Below are positions 30,396-39,420 of a DNA stretch of 64,000 nt, piece after piece. How positions within the stretch are numbered: the stretch's first letter is position 1; each line of letters begins with the position of its first letter. The notes under the pieces are model-generated. The model searched no databases. It was given only the letters and a program-made list of their open reading frames with translations, and was not told the origin of the DNA. The stretch comes from Rhodococcoides fascians A44A (GTDB taxonomy: Bacteria; Actinomycetota; Actinomycetes; Mycobacteriales; Mycobacteriaceae), in NCBI RefSeq assembly GCF_000760735.1, contig NZ_JMEX01000005.1, forward strand, positions 1 through 64,000, given 5' to 3'. Position numbers and translations under genes: made by a program.

Positions 30396-30411
30396 GCACA
30401 ATGCAGTTCAA

Positions 30412-30446
30412 AGGCGGCCTCGGAGAAATCCGAGGTCGCCTTTTTC
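30412..30446 (+). terminator. Rho-independent terminator behind attR
   Basis: Stem AGGCGGCCTCGG (30412-30423) with CCGAGGTCGCCT (30430-30441), one G-U pair, loop AGAAAT, then TTTTT. It resembles the hairpin at 17918-17951. This is probably the original terminator of the host tRNA-Pro gene, pushed away by the insertion. Confidence 0.85.
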
Positions 30447-30804
30447 AGTTGCGCCTATGTGAAATCGAGAAGACGAGCGCAGGCCGTTGTGGGCCTGATT
30501 CTAAGCGTGCACCCGCTGCTAAGCACTGTGCAGCCGGTCGAGGTGTCGAGCGTTCGAGCCTCGACCGGAGGTCAGCACTACGGGATTGTAGGTGAGGCCT
30601 GTGTCTCAACGGTTGCTGTTCGAGGTGTGTCCATCGGTCGTGGCTTCGAAGAACATCTGAACGAACGGTGGGCTGTCGGCGAGGGGATGGTGCTTAGTTG
30701 GGTTGTTCGCTCCGGCAGGGCAGTGAATCTCGTTGCCGGGAGTGGTCTCCGGAGGGCGACTCATGCGACGACTCTTTCTGTGGGCCCGCTGTCGGGTCGG
30801 AGGT
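30447..30804. other. Non-coding gap right of the island
   Basis: No gene is supported. Open frames here either read through the tRNA fragment or have no family features. The minus-strand aldo/keto reductase ends at 30805. Confidence 0.5.
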
Positions 30805-31830
30805 TCAGCGCCGACGCAGAGACGGCTGCACGATGGCAGGGGGAAGGTAGCCCGCATCGCGCTCGGTCATGTTGCGGCCGGGGGAGACGATGTCGTCGAT
30901 TCGGTCGAGTGTCTCGTGATCGAGCACGAGATCGCTGTCCGCGAGCTGACTTTCGAGTTGATCGACGTTCATTGGGCCGATGATGGCCGCGGTCACTGCC
31001 GGGTGCGACAGAACGAATCCAAGTGCGAGATGAATGAGCGAGATGCCGAGTTCCTCGGCAAGGAGTGCGAGGGCTTCGGCGGCGTCCAACTTGCCCGCGT
31101 TGTGCGGTGCGGTGATGTCGAACAGGCCGGGCATGAGCTTGTTTCGGTCGCTGACGAAGTCGGGGGAGTCCTTTCGATATGCACCGGAAAGCCAGCCCCC
31201 GCCGAGCGGACTCCAGACCAGGACTCCGAGAGCAAGTTGTTGTGCGACGGGGAGAACGTCGGCTTCGATTCCTCGTGCGAACAGTGAGTAGGGAGGCTGC
31301 TCGGTGACGAAGCGGCCGAAATTTCGCCGTTCCGAGGTCCATTGTGCAGTGACGAGTTCGTGTGCGGGGTACGTCGTTGTGCCGAAGTATCGGATCTTTC
31401 CGGCTCGTTGCAGATCGGTCAGCGCGCCCAATGTCTCTTCGATGTCGGTGTCCGGATCGGGGCGGTGCACTTGGTACAGATCGAGATGGTCGGTCTGCAG
31501 TCTGCGGAGACTGTTCTCGACGGCTTGCACGATCCAACGGCGGGAGTTTCCTCGTGCGTTGACGTCGTCGCCCATGGGGTTGTGGAATTTGCTCGCCAGC
31601 ACCACATTGTCTCTGCGTCCGCCGGCCAATGCCTTTCCGACGATTGTCTCGGCTTCACCGTGTGAGTACAGATCTGCGGTGTCGATCATGTTGATTCCGG
31701 CGTCGAGCGCGCGGTGCACGACTCGGATCGATTCGTCGTGATCCTTGTTGCCCCACGTTCCGAACATCATGGTGCCCAGACAGAGGTTGCTCACTCGTAC
31801 ACCGGTTCGTCCGAGGGTTCGGTACTTCAT
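30805..31830 (-). CDS. Aldo/keto reductase
   Basis: 341 residues; ATG at 31830 (MKYRTLGRTGVRVSNLCLG) with AGGTGG upstream; a longer frame would read into the TetR gene. AKR residues are in place: Asp and Tyr in NMIDTADLYSHGEAE, Lys in VVLASKFHNP and His in LYQVHRPDPDTD. The cofactor-binding end has IIGPMNVDQLESQLAD. It would be a cytosolic NADPH-dependent carbonyl reductase of the general-stress/YajO type. The start overlaps the stop of the TetR gene by 4 bp (ATGA), so repressor and enzyme form one operon; the substrate may be the repressor's inducer (inference). Confidence 0.9.
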   Translation of the reverse strand: MKYRTLGRTGVRVSNLCLGTMMFGTWGNKDHDESIRVVHRALDAGINMIDTADLYSHGEAETIVGKALAGGRRDNVVLASKFHNPMGDDVNARGNSRRWIVQAVENSLRRLQTDHLDLYQVHRPDPDTDIEETLGALTDLQRAGKIRYFGTTTYPAHELVTAQWTSERRNFGRFVTEQPPYSLFARGIEADVLPVAQQLALGVLVWSPLGGGWLSGAYRKDSPDFVSDRNKLMPGLFDITAPHNAGKLDAAEALALLAEELGISLIHLALGFVLSHPAVTAAIIGPMNVDQLESQLADSDLVLDHETLDRIDDIVSPGRNMTERDAGYLPPAIVQPSLRRR

Positions 31831-32468
31831 TGTCCACCTTCTGTGGCGTCGGATGGGTTTGTCAGTGCTGGCAGCAGCAGAGTGTCGATCAGTGTGAGTA
31901 CGTGCTCGGGATCGAGGGAGCGACCCTCCACGGTCACGCGGTAATAGCACATGGCGGGAATGACTCGGGCCATGAACTCGACGTCCGTGTCGGCGGCGAT
32001 TTCAGCACGCGCGACGGCACGTTCGATCATGATGCGATTGGCCGCGATCCACGGATTGGTGCCGGATATCGACGCTGCCAATTCCGGATCGTCCTGGGCG
32101 GCAAGCATGCTTGCCACCGCACTCATGATCTTCAGCTGTTTGTTGCCGCTGTCGAACGCCTCCGGGCGCATCAAGGCCTTGAGATCGCCCCGAAGGGTTC
32201 CCGTGTCCGGCAGCTCGTCGACGTCGACTTCTTGTTTGGACACACGCGCGACGGCGTCGACGATCATGTGCGCCTTCGACGGCCACCGCCGGTACACCGT
32301 GGCCTTTCCGGCTTTCGCGCGGGCAGCGACCATATCCATCGTCATTCCGTCGTAGCCGTGCTCGGCGAGAACCTCGACTGTTGCGTCCAGGATGTCGCCG
32401 TCGCGGGACTGATCGCGTTTGCGTCCGCGCGGCGTCGGCGCATCGGGCGTCGTTGTCCTATCTGGCAC
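31827..32468 (-). CDS. TetR-family transcriptional regulator
   Basis: 213 residues from GTG 32468, with AGGAGG 5-6 nt upstream; the frame continues to 32537 but without a site. After a basic N-terminus the TetR helix-turn-helix is clear: ILDATVEVLAEHGYDGMTMD then VAARAKAGKATVYRRWPSK. The C-terminal ligand domain belongs to the TetR_C group common beside efflux pumps. A perfect inverted repeat lies 38 nt upstream, between this gene and the divergent efflux gene at 32655. The regulator probably represses both its own operon and that gene. Confidence 0.92.
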   Translation of the reverse strand: MPDRTTTPDAPTPRGRKRDQSRDGDILDATVEVLAEHGYDGMTMDMVAARAKAGKATVYRRWPSKAHMIVDAVARVSKQEVDVDELPDTGTLRGDLKALMRPEAFDSGNKQLKIMSAVASMLAAQDDPELAASISGTNPWIAANRIMIERAVARAEIAADTDVEFMARVIPAMCYYRVTVEGRSLDPEHVLTLIDTLLLPALTNPSDATEGGQ

Positions 32469-32505
32469 GGTTCCTCCTTGTTCCGGGTTGGATGCTGGCC
32501 TGGTA

Positions 32506-32547
32506 ATTACGGTACTGGACAGATCCGATACTAGCAAGTACCGTAAT
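32506..32547. promoter_or_regulatory. TetR operator candidate: 11-bp perfect inverted repeat
   Basis: ATTACGGTACT (32506-32516) and AGTACCGTAAT (32537-32547) are exact inverse complements, 20 bp apart, centred in the gap between the TetR and MFS starts. The arms are three helical turns apart, so two repressor dimers or a looped arrangement are possible. Confidence 0.75.
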
Positions 32548-32654
32548 GAGAGTTCGTCTCGCTCGTCAGCTCTCCACCAGTCGGCACCCCGACATCCGAT
32601 CGCTCGCGTATCGCGCGCCGGGTCGCACAGTTCTCACTCGGGAAAGTCCACACA

Positions 32655-33987
32655 ATGTCACGAGATTTTTCGACGCCGAGAGCAAAAAATCTTGCTCTCG
32701 CGTTACTTGCCCTGACTCAATTCCTGATCGTCATCGACGCGTCGATCGTGAACGTCGCGCTGCCGTCGATCGGTGAATCACTGGGGATCGGTCAAGACGG
32801 CCTGTCCTGGGTGATCAACGCCTACATCCTCGCGTTCGGCGGGTTCCTGCTGTTGGGCGGCAGGCTCGCCGACCTACTCGGACGGCGCAAGATGTTCGGC
32901 ACCGGATTGCTCATCTTCACGGTCGCCTCGCTCATGGGCGGCTTGGCGCAGAACGACGCATGGCTCAACATTGCCCGAGCAGTGCAGGGACTCGGGGCGG
33001 CCATCGTTTCTCCTGCTGCCCTGTCGATCCTCACCACCACCTTCAAAGAAGGCTCCGAACGTAACCGCGCGCTCGCGGTGTGGGGTGCGATGTCCGGTGC
33101 GGGCGGGGCGGCCGGCGTGCTGCTCGGCGGTGTGCTCACCGAGTATCTCGGATGGGAATGGGTGCTCTTCGTCAATGTTCCCGTGGGATTGTTCATGGTG
33201 TGGCAAGCATTCCGCCTGTTCCCGGCGTCGAGCAGAGTCGACGGGGCCCGCAGCTTCGACCTACCCGGTTCGATCAGCGTGACGGCCGGCCTGGCGCTGT
33301 TGGTGTTCACACTCGTCGACGCCGAAAAAGCCGGATGGACATCGACTACGACACTGCTGCGAGCTGCGGCTGCAGTCGCACTTCTGGTGGTCTTCGTGGT
33401 GATCGAGCGGCGCAGTGCGGCACCGCTGGTGACACTGTCGATCTTCCGACTACGTACCCTTCGTGGCGCAAACGTCGTCGTGCTCCTCGTGGGCGCATCC
33501 TTGATCTCCGGCTTCTTCCTCATCACCCTGTACCTACAGCAGGTCCTGGGGTTCACCCCGCTTCAGGCTGGTCTTGCGTACCTGCCTCTGGCTCTGTCGA
33601 TTCATCTCCGACGTCTTCGGTCCGTCCGTTCTGACCGGCCTCGGACTGGGTGGATCCTTGGTGGCCGTGACCGTAGCCGCCCTCACCGGAACGACGGACG
33701 AACAGGCCGGCCCCGCTTCAGGTCTCGTCAACGCCGGCAACCAAATCGGTGGGGCAGTGGGGCTGGCGGTCATCTCGGCGGTGGCAACAGCGACGACTGC
33801 ACGCGCGATGTCCGGCGGTGTCGATCGAACCGTGGCGTTGACCGACGGCTTCCACGACGCGTTTCTCGTCGGGGCGGGTGTCGCGGTGGCAGGCATGGTT
33901 TTCGCGGCGTTGTCGATCTCCTCTCGGGACGGTCGTGAGCATGCTGCTGCGGCGCAGCGGGGCGAGGTGGCCGTGACAGCGCTCTGA
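32655..33987 (+). pseudogene. DHA2-type MFS drug exporter gene with internal deletion/frameshift
   Basis: The start is ATG 32655. The first about 310 residues are a normal 14-helix-type MFS protein: ALTQFLIVIDASIVNVALPS, GRLADLLGRRKMFGTG, LGAAIVSPAALSILTTTF, then QQVLGFTPLQAGLAYLPLAL. At about 33597 the sequence jumps to FISDVFGPSVLTGLGLGGSL in another frame, which then continues as the normal C-terminal end (GLVNAGNQIGGAVGLAVIS) to 33987. Compared with the family about 45-50 residues (roughly helices 10-11) are missing, and the frame is shifted. The uninterrupted frame ends with 115 nonsense residues at 33938. The pump is probably inactive unless this is an assembly error. Confidence 0.8.
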
Positions 33988-34063
33988 GCGGCACACCGCA
34001 CACCCGTTTCACCAACCGACTTCAACGGGCGTCGACGGACGCTCATTCTCGAAGGAATCCGAA

Positions 34064-34480
34064 ATGTTCGATGTTCTGACCGATATCAATTGGCTCGCAG
34101 TGCTTGCCGCGTTCGTGGCCTCCGCGGTGATCGCAGGCGTGTATTTCCCCGTCCTCATCGCCAAGCCGTACATCGTTGTACTCGGCCGCGAGAACGCGCG
34201 GGAGCCCGAGTCCTCGCTCGTGCGTAATCTCGGCCCGGTGGTGTGCATCCTTGCCACCACCATCACGAGCGCGGTGTTGATCACCGCGCTGGACATCACC
34301 GCGGTCGGCGACGCCGTCGTATTCGGTCTCCTCGTCGGGATCGGTTATCTCACGGCCATGACGTTTCAGATCGCGCTCAACCCCAACTTCCCCCGTCCGC
34401 TGTACTACGGGGTGCTCAATGCCCCGTTCTTCATCATCACCAGCGTGCTCACCAGCGTGATCATCGTCTTGATCGGCTGA
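34064..34480 (+). CDS. DUF1761 family membrane protein
   Basis: 138 residues, ATG 34064 with AAGGA upstream. Four hydrophobic segments: LAVLAAFVASAVIAGVYFPV, GPVVCILATTITSAVLITAL, AVVFGLLVGIGYLTAMTFQI and PFFIITSVLTSVIIVLIG. The NWLAVLAAFVAS start and the layout are those of the DUF1761 family of small inner-membrane proteins of unknown function. It follows the MFS remnant by 76 bp on the same strand. Confidence 0.82.
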   Translation: MFDVLTDINWLAVLAAFVASAVIAGVYFPVLIAKPYIVVLGRENAREPESSLVRNLGPVVCILATTITSAVLITALDITAVGDAVVFGLLVGIGYLTAMTFQIALNPNFPRPLYYGVLNAPFFIITSVLTSVIIVLIG

Positions 34481-34591
34481 GACGTCCGTCGCTCCGGAGT
34501 TGCCCAGCAGCTTCGGAGCGGCACCCGACGTGACGAACTCACGTCGTCTGCTGCAATGGTTCTTTCAACAGAAACCCGGTCATCGTTCACT

Positions 34592-35737
34592 ATGCCTGCT
34601 CCTCTTCTCGCGCTCGTCGCTATCGTCGCAGTGCTGTCGATCTTCGTGCGCGTCATGTTCTTTCCTCCTCTGCGTCTGTCACGTCCGTTGGCACGCACCG
34701 TGGACTGTGTTCTCGCGGTCTTGTTGTGCCTCACGGTGGTCGGCTACGGAAGCGGAAGTATCTTCGATCCGTCCTGGGCGCGCGGCCCGGGGTTCGTCGG
34801 AGCTACGTGGGCTGCCGCACTGCTGTATCTGTGCCTCGGCGGTCTTGTGGTCGGTGCAGTGTTGCTTGCGATCCGGATCAAAGGTGTTGCGCAACAACGC
34901 GACAGTGCGCCCACCAGGATGCGAGTTGCGCGGGTCGGTGCCGCCGTGGTCGCGCTGACAACAGCCGGTACCGTCGGATACGGTCTCGTCGAAGCGGCCC
35001 AGCCTCAGGTCACGCACACCACCATCGCGTCGGATGGCCTCCCACAGCAATTCGACGGTCTACGGATCGCGTTCGTGTCCGACATCCACGCCGGGCCCAC
35101 GCGAGGTGCAGGTTTCGTCGAGGCGATCGTCGGCGAGATCAATCAGCACGATCCCGACGTGGTGATTCTGGGCGGCGACCTCATCGACGGGACGGTCGAG
35201 TTGGTCGGCGATGTGTTGACGCCGCTGTCGGAGCTGAACGCCCCCCTCGGAGTGTTCGCGGTCACCGGCAACCACGAGTACTACGCCGACGCCGATGAAT
35301 GGACCAGGCTGTGGTCGAGCCTGGGTGTGGAAGTTCTGCGCAACGCCACTGCGACACTGGAGCGTGGCGGCGCGTTCATCGATCTTGCGGGAATCAACGA
35401 TGTCTCCGCTCCGCCGCCACATGCGCCCGACCTCGGACTCGCGCTCGGCGAGCGAACACCCGATCGATTCACCCTGTTGGCGGCTCATCAACCAGTTCAG
35501 GCGTTGGACGCCGTCGGTGCCGAAATCGATCTCCAGCTCTCCGGACACACTCACGCAGGTCAGTTGTGGCCTCTGCGGTATCTCGTTCCCTTGCAGCAAC
35601 CCTCGATCGAAGGGCTCGTCACCGTCGCGGGCACCCCCGTCTTCACAACGCGCGGCGCCGGTACGTGGGGACCGCCCGTGCGCGTAGGTGCCGAGCCGGA
35701 AATATCGATGCTGGAACTACATTCGGTTGGTGCGTGA
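34592..35737 (+). CDS. Membrane-anchored metallophosphoesterase
   Basis: 381 residues from ATG 34592; another ATG at 34556 is possible, and neither has a clear ribosome site. Four hydrophobic helices fill about residues 3-140. The catalytic domain shows the calcineurin-like motifs in order: FVSDIHAGPTRG, ILGGDLIDG, AVTGNHEYY, LLAAHQPVQ and LSGHTHAGQLWPL, so the two-metal site is complete. This is the YkuE/YaeI-like group, some members of which act on lipids such as UDP-diacylglucosamine; the substrate here is unknown. The gene converges with the cyclitol operon. Confidence 0.9.
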   Translation: MPAPLLALVAIVAVLSIFVRVMFFPPLRLSRPLARTVDCVLAVLLCLTVVGYGSGSIFDPSWARGPGFVGATWAAALLYLCLGGLVVGAVLLAIRIKGVAQQRDSAPTRMRVARVGAAVVALTTAGTVGYGLVEAAQPQVTHTTIASDGLPQQFDGLRIAFVSDIHAGPTRGAGFVEAIVGEINQHDPDVVILGGDLIDGTVELVGDVLTPLSELNAPLGVFAVTGNHEYYADADEWTRLWSSLGVEVLRNATATLERGGAFIDLAGINDVSAPPPHAPDLGLALGERTPDRFTLLAAHQPVQALDAVGAEIDLQLSGHTHAGQLWPLRYLVPLQQPSIEGLVTVAGTPVFTTRGAGTWGPPVRVGAEPEISMLELHSVGA

Positions 35738-35773
35738 CCTCGAGGCACTTATCGAAGTAGGCACGGGCCCGCC

Positions 35774-36871
35774 TCACGCCCCCAACCCCACCACCAACCG
35801 CATCACGAGTTCACCGTCCACCACCCGGGTCCGTTGTTCGCAGATGGTGTTCATCAACGCCGTGCCCTCCACGATGTCGCGCCGGTGGGTCAGTAGTCCG
35901 TCGATCGCGTCGTCCGCTGCGGTCAGTGCCGTAGCCGCCGCGGTGAGTTGGTCGTTGGTGACGCCTCGATTACCAGTGAATGCCACTCGCTGCGCACCGC
36001 GGCTGAACGTGGTGACCGCGGGAGGCGTCGGGCCACCGGTGTTGGCTTGCCTCACCCCGGCGATGTCCACACCTGGTAGCAGGCCCGACGTCGCCTTGGC
36101 CGGCACCCCGCCGATAGGGTGCACGGCCACTACCCGATCCCCGAGACGCCGTATCGCCTCGTCGATCGAGGCGACAGTTCCCGCGCGGTGGGTCGCGCCG
36201 AGCACCGCAACGGACCCGGTGATGTGACGTTCCCAGTCGTCGCCGGAGGAGAAGTTCTGCACCGAGGGCAGGTAGTTGGCGGTCCACTTCGCACCCAGCT
36301 CCGTACGGTGCACCATCGCCACCTCGACGGTCGGGAACATCGCCGAGGGTGCAAGTGTGGCCGCGAGGTTGCCGATCAGACCGTCCCCGAAGATGAGAAG
36401 CGTTTGCGGGGTCTCGCGCGCGAGACACGACAGTGCATAGCGAACCACGGCATACGGCTCCACAAGGGTCGCTCGGACACTCGACAAGTCGTCCGGCAGC
36501 AACGACACCAGACCGCTGCTGACTGCGGACGCTCCGATCACGACGCGTTCCTGAAAAAGACCTTCCACATTGTGGCCGAGTAGGAAGGACGAATCGTGGG
36601 GATGGGTCGGGTTGACCACCACGCGGTCACCCACTGCGAATTCCGACACCCCTTCGCCCAGCTCGACGACTCGCGCAGCACCCTCGTGCCCGACGATCGG
36701 GGACGGATCGTTCCGGTCTCCCCGCACGATCTGAATGTCGGTTCCACACAGCGACACCGCTTCCGGCGCGAGCAGCAGCTCGCCGGGCCCAGGGGAGGGC
36801 GTCGGGCGAATCTCGACGGACGAGTGGCTACCGTGCCGGACGATGGCGCGATGGGTGAGTTCGGTTGTCAT
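35774..36871 (-). CDS. MDR zinc-type dehydrogenase (cyclitol dehydrogenase candidate)
   Basis: 365 residues, ATG at 36871 with AGAGG upstream. N-terminal GroES-like domain with catalytic zinc ligands Cys in SLCGTDIQI and His/Glu in VGHEGAARVVELGEGV. The four-Cys structural zinc lobe of typical alcohol dehydrogenases is replaced by NPTHPHDSSFLLGHNVEG. The Rossmann part has LLIFGDGLIGNLAA. It is similar in build to cyclitol and polyol dehydrogenases of natural-product clusters. It is the last gene of the eleven-gene operon, 10 bp after the ROK kinase. Likely an NAD(P)-dependent alcohol/ketone oxidoreductase for the cyclitol; substrate inferred from context. Confidence 0.8.
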   Translation of the reverse strand: MTTELTHRAIVRHGSHSSVEIRPTPSPGPGELLLAPEAVSLCGTDIQIVRGDRNDPSPIVGHEGAARVVELGEGVSEFAVGDRVVVNPTHPHDSSFLLGHNVEGLFQERVVIGASAVSSGLVSLLPDDLSSVRATLVEPYAVVRYALSCLARETPQTLLIFGDGLIGNLAATLAPSAMFPTVEVAMVHRTELGAKWTANYLPSVQNFSSGDDWERHITGSVAVLGATHRAGTVASIDEAIRRLGDRVVAVHPIGGVPAKATSGLLPGVDIAGVRQANTGGPTPPAVTTFSRGAQRVAFTGNRGVTNDQLTAAATALTAADDAIDGLLTHRRDIVEGTALMNTICEQRTRVVDGELVMRLVVGLGA

Positions 36872-36881
36872 CGTTCCTCTT

Positions 36882-37841
36882 TCAGATCTTGGTGACGCGA
36901 AGGTAACCGTCGGCGATGGCGTCGGAGCCGGCGAGCGTGTCGACGTCGCCGGGCGTGCACACATGAATGAGCTCGCGAACCCGGTCCGGAGTGAGCGAGT
37001 CGGCATACGAGCGCGAGTCGGCAAGCTGCGCAGTCAGTTCGCGCTCGTAGAACTCGGCCAGTCCCTCGGCCACCCCGCCGCCGATCCCGATGCGGTCGAG
37101 TCGCGGTTCGAGCGTGATCATGGTGCGAATCAACTCCGCGATGGGCTCGACGACAACGGTCAGCAACTGTGCAGAGTCACGCGAACCCCTTGCCAGGGAA
37201 GGGGCGAAACTGTCTACGTCGTAGTCGATTCCGAGGCTTCGTGCGACCGCCGCCACCCCCGGACCGGACGAGATCGACGAAATATGCCCGACGCCACCGC
37301 ACGCGCACGGCAACTGCAGTACGGCCGGCGGTGCCGAACTGACGGCGCGAACGTGCCCGACCTCGCCCTGCAACCCGCGGTGATCTACCGGAATTGTCTT
37401 CTCGGCCAGGTAGGCCGTGCGCACCGCGATGCCGCTGCTGATGGTGAGATACGCCAGGTGCCGGTCGGTGGGCCGCGCAAACCCCCGAGCGTACGACGCC
37501 AACCCTGCCGTCACGTCGTTGACGAGGGTCCAGCGCACATCGGGGCGTCGGGACGACAGGTGGTGCAGCAGCGGAATCTCGCCAGACGGCGCGCCGCCCC
37601 ACAGCGGCCCGGAACCGAGTGCGATGCCCTTCTGCTCGTCGAGTGCGGCGCCGCAGGACATGTTCACCGCCGCACCCTGTGGCACGTGGGCGTCGAGCGT
37701 GTCCACCAATTGGTGCAGCAGATCGTCCGCGGACGCGCCCGGCTGTCGCAGCACACTGGGCGCCGGGAACCGTTCAACCGAGGTACCGACACGGATGCGC
37801 AGCCACGTGCCACCCAGATCGACGGAGACCGTATCGGTCAT
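36882..37841 (-). CDS. ROK-family sugar/cyclitol kinase
   Basis: 319 residues, ATG at 37841, overlapping the HAD stop by 4 bp. Phosphate-binding DLGGTWLRIRVG lies at the N-terminus and the catalytic Asp in WTLVNDVTAGLASYARG. The ROK-type zinc region is GLQGEVGHVRA with CACGGVGHIS, in which the third Cys of the usual CxCGxxGC is a His. The fold is that of glucokinases and N-acetylmannosamine kinases, and the C7-cyclitol kinases AcbM and ValC are also ROK proteins. Here it would phosphorylate a cyclitol intermediate (inference from operon context). Confidence 0.85.
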   Translation of the reverse strand: MTDTVSVDLGGTWLRIRVGTSVERFPAPSVLRQPGASADDLLHQLVDTLDAHVPQGAAVNMSCGAALDEQKGIALGSGPLWGGAPSGEIPLLHHLSSRRPDVRWTLVNDVTAGLASYARGFARPTDRHLAYLTISSGIAVRTAYLAEKTIPVDHRGLQGEVGHVRAVSSAPPAVLQLPCACGGVGHISSISSGPGVAAVARSLGIDYDVDSFAPSLARGSRDSAQLLTVVVEPIAELIRTMITLEPRLDRIGIGGGVAEGLAEFYERELTAQLADSRSYADSLTPDRVRELIHVCTPGDVDTLAGSDAIADGYLRVTKI

Positions 37842-38542
37842 CGCACCGGAACCGCGTCGATCACCGGATGCACGTCAATCACCGGGTGCACGTCGATGAC
37901 CAGCGATCCGTCGCGCACCTCGACGCGCAGGGAGTCGAAGTCATCGACGCGCGCGATGTTCCGGCCGGGCTCGTCGCCGATGGTGATGCACCGCGCACCG
38001 GCATTCGCTGCGGCCGCCATCCCGGCCGACGAGTCCTCGAACACGACGCACGACTCGATGGACGCGCCCAGTTGCGCTGCCGCAGACAGGAACCCTTCCG
38101 GGGCCGGCTTCCCGACGCTCACGTCCTCCGCGGCGACCGCGATCCGCGGCGTCGGGAGCCCGGCGGCGGTGAGGCGCCGGACCATCATCGATCGCGTCGC
38201 CGACGTGACCACCGCCCACCGCTCGGGCGGCACCGACGCAAGGAACTCCGCGGCCCCGGCAATCGGCTGAACCGGCACCAAGCTCTGGTGCTCTTGCTCC
38301 CGTATCCACTGCAGCTCGGATCGTACGTCGGCTGTGGGTCCGAGGACCCGCAGAACGATATCGGCGGCGAGTCGGCCCGGAAGTGCCTCGGCAACAATCG
38401 ATTCGTCGACGCCGTGCCGCTGGGCGAACTCGAACCACACCGCCTCGATGGATGCGTGCGAGTCGACGAGGGTGCCGTCCATGTCGAACAGGAACGCGCC
38501 CGCGGTGATGGACTGCCGAATCGGTCTGGGCTGCAGGCTCAT
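37838..38542 (-). CDS. HAD hydrolase, sugar-phosphatase type
   Basis: 234 residues, ATG at 38542, overlapping both neighbours by 4 bp. It shows motif I LFDMDGTLVDSHAS, motif II VVTSATRSM, motif III Lys in VGKPAPEGF and motif IV VFEDSSAGMAAAANAG, as in the beta-phosphoglucomutase/sugar-phosphatase subfamily (MR-type cap). It would remove phosphate from a sugar or cyclitol phosphate. Near its C-terminus the protein repeats VIDVHP twice, encoded by an 18-bp tandem repeat. Its substrate is probably an intermediate of the pathway encoded around it. Confidence 0.85.
   Translation of the reverse strand: MSLQPRPIRQSITAGAFLFDMDGTLVDSHASIEAVWFEFAQRHGVDESIVAEALPGRLAADIVLRVLGPTADVRSELQWIREQEHQSLVPVQPIAGAAEFLASVPPERWAVVTSATRSMMVRRLTAAGLPTPRIAVAAEDVSVGKPAPEGFLSAAAQLGASIESCVVFEDSSAGMAAAANAGARCITIGDEPGRNIARVDDFDSLRVEVRDGSLVIDVHPVIDVHPVIDAVPVR
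37860..37895. repeat. 18-bp tandem repeat inside the HAD gene
   Basis: Two copies, 37860-37877 and 37878-37895, differ at two positions and encode the repeated hexapeptide VIDVHP near the protein end. They keep the frame. Confidence 0.8.
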
Positions 38543-39420
38543 ACCGTGACTCCCATCCGCAGGGTTTCTCCGGCGAAGCGAACGAGTTCGAGATCGTGCT
38601 CGGTGGATCGGCGTAGCCGTTGATCGCCCGGATCGGTATCGAGGACCACGGTGGTGGCGCCGACACCTTCGAGGAAATCGATATCCGAGTGGATCTGCTC
38701 GATGCTGCCGTATCCGAGGGGACGGTTCGGCGACTGGACCGGAGTCTCGGTGGGCAGGAAATAGATACGTGGGACGAAGTCCTTGCCGTCGTCGAGGGCG
38801 TCGGCGCCGGCCGTGCACAGCTGCCGCGACGGGTGCAGCGGATGCCACCCGGTGCCCACGCGGTTCGTCCGCGCGATCGCAGCGGGGCCGTTGCCGCCGA
38901 TCCACAGCGGCGGGTGCGGCGTCTGGGCGGGCAGCGGTCCACCGTGCACGCGGCGCGGGGTGCCACTGGCGCCGGAGGTCTCGTAGGTCTCCGACGACCA
39001 TGCCGCGACCAGCGTGTCGAGGGTGTCGTCGGTCAGCCGCCCGCGCCGGTGATAGGGGACACCCAGCACGTCGAACGCCTCAGACGTCCACCCGACACCC
39101 ACGCCGACGATCAACCGCCCACCGCTGAGTGTGTCGATCGTTGCGGTCGCGTGCGCGAGGTGCGCCGGATGGCGGTGGCTGCCGATGAGGACACCGCTAC
39201 CCAGACGGATGGTGTGGGTCTGACCCGCCAACCACGACAGCGTCGCCAGGCACTCGTAGAACGGCGCGGGGGAACGGCGATGGGCGTCGTCGGTCAGCAC
39301 CACGTGATCCGACAGCAGCACGTTGTCGAAGCCGGCGGCTTCCGCGGTGGTGGCCCACGCGAGGATCCCGTCGGGATCGATCTGTGGCCCGAAGTTCGGG
39401 AGATTGAGTCCGTACCTCAC
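38539..39420 (-). CDS. Luciferase-like monooxygenase, F420-dependent type
   Basis: 293 residues, ATG at 39420 (MRYGLNLPNFGP). It is a TIM-barrel of the bacterial luciferase group: AWATTAEAAGFDNVLLSDHV, LGSGVLIGSHRHPAHLAHAT and DTLSGGRLIVGVGVGWTSEA are the standard strands; PLWIGGNGPAAIAR follows. In Mycobacteriales most such proteins use coenzyme F420 rather than FMN. It would reduce or oxidise a pathway intermediate, for example a ketone or enone on the ring. Overlaps on both sides are 4 bp. Substrate unknown. Confidence 0.85.
   Translation of the reverse strand: MRYGLNLPNFGPQIDPDGILAWATTAEAAGFDNVLLSDHVVLTDDAHRRSPAPFYECLATLSWLAGQTHTIRLGSGVLIGSHRHPAHLAHATATIDTLSGGRLIVGVGVGWTSEAFDVLGVPYHRRGRLTDDTLDTLVAAWSSETYETSGASGTPRRVHGGPLPAQTPHPPLWIGGNGPAAIARTNRVGTGWHPLHPSRQLCTAGADALDDGKDFVPRIYFLPTETPVQSPNRPLGYGSIEQIHSDIDFLEGVGATTVVLDTDPGDQRLRRSTEHDLELVRFAGETLRMGVTV

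Noticed and set aside
36735-38270. 511-codon plus-strand open frame across the ROK and HAD genes
   Set aside because: Shadow of the minus-strand operon; Arg/His-rich and without motifs, while the opposite strand shows complete ROK and HAD signatures.
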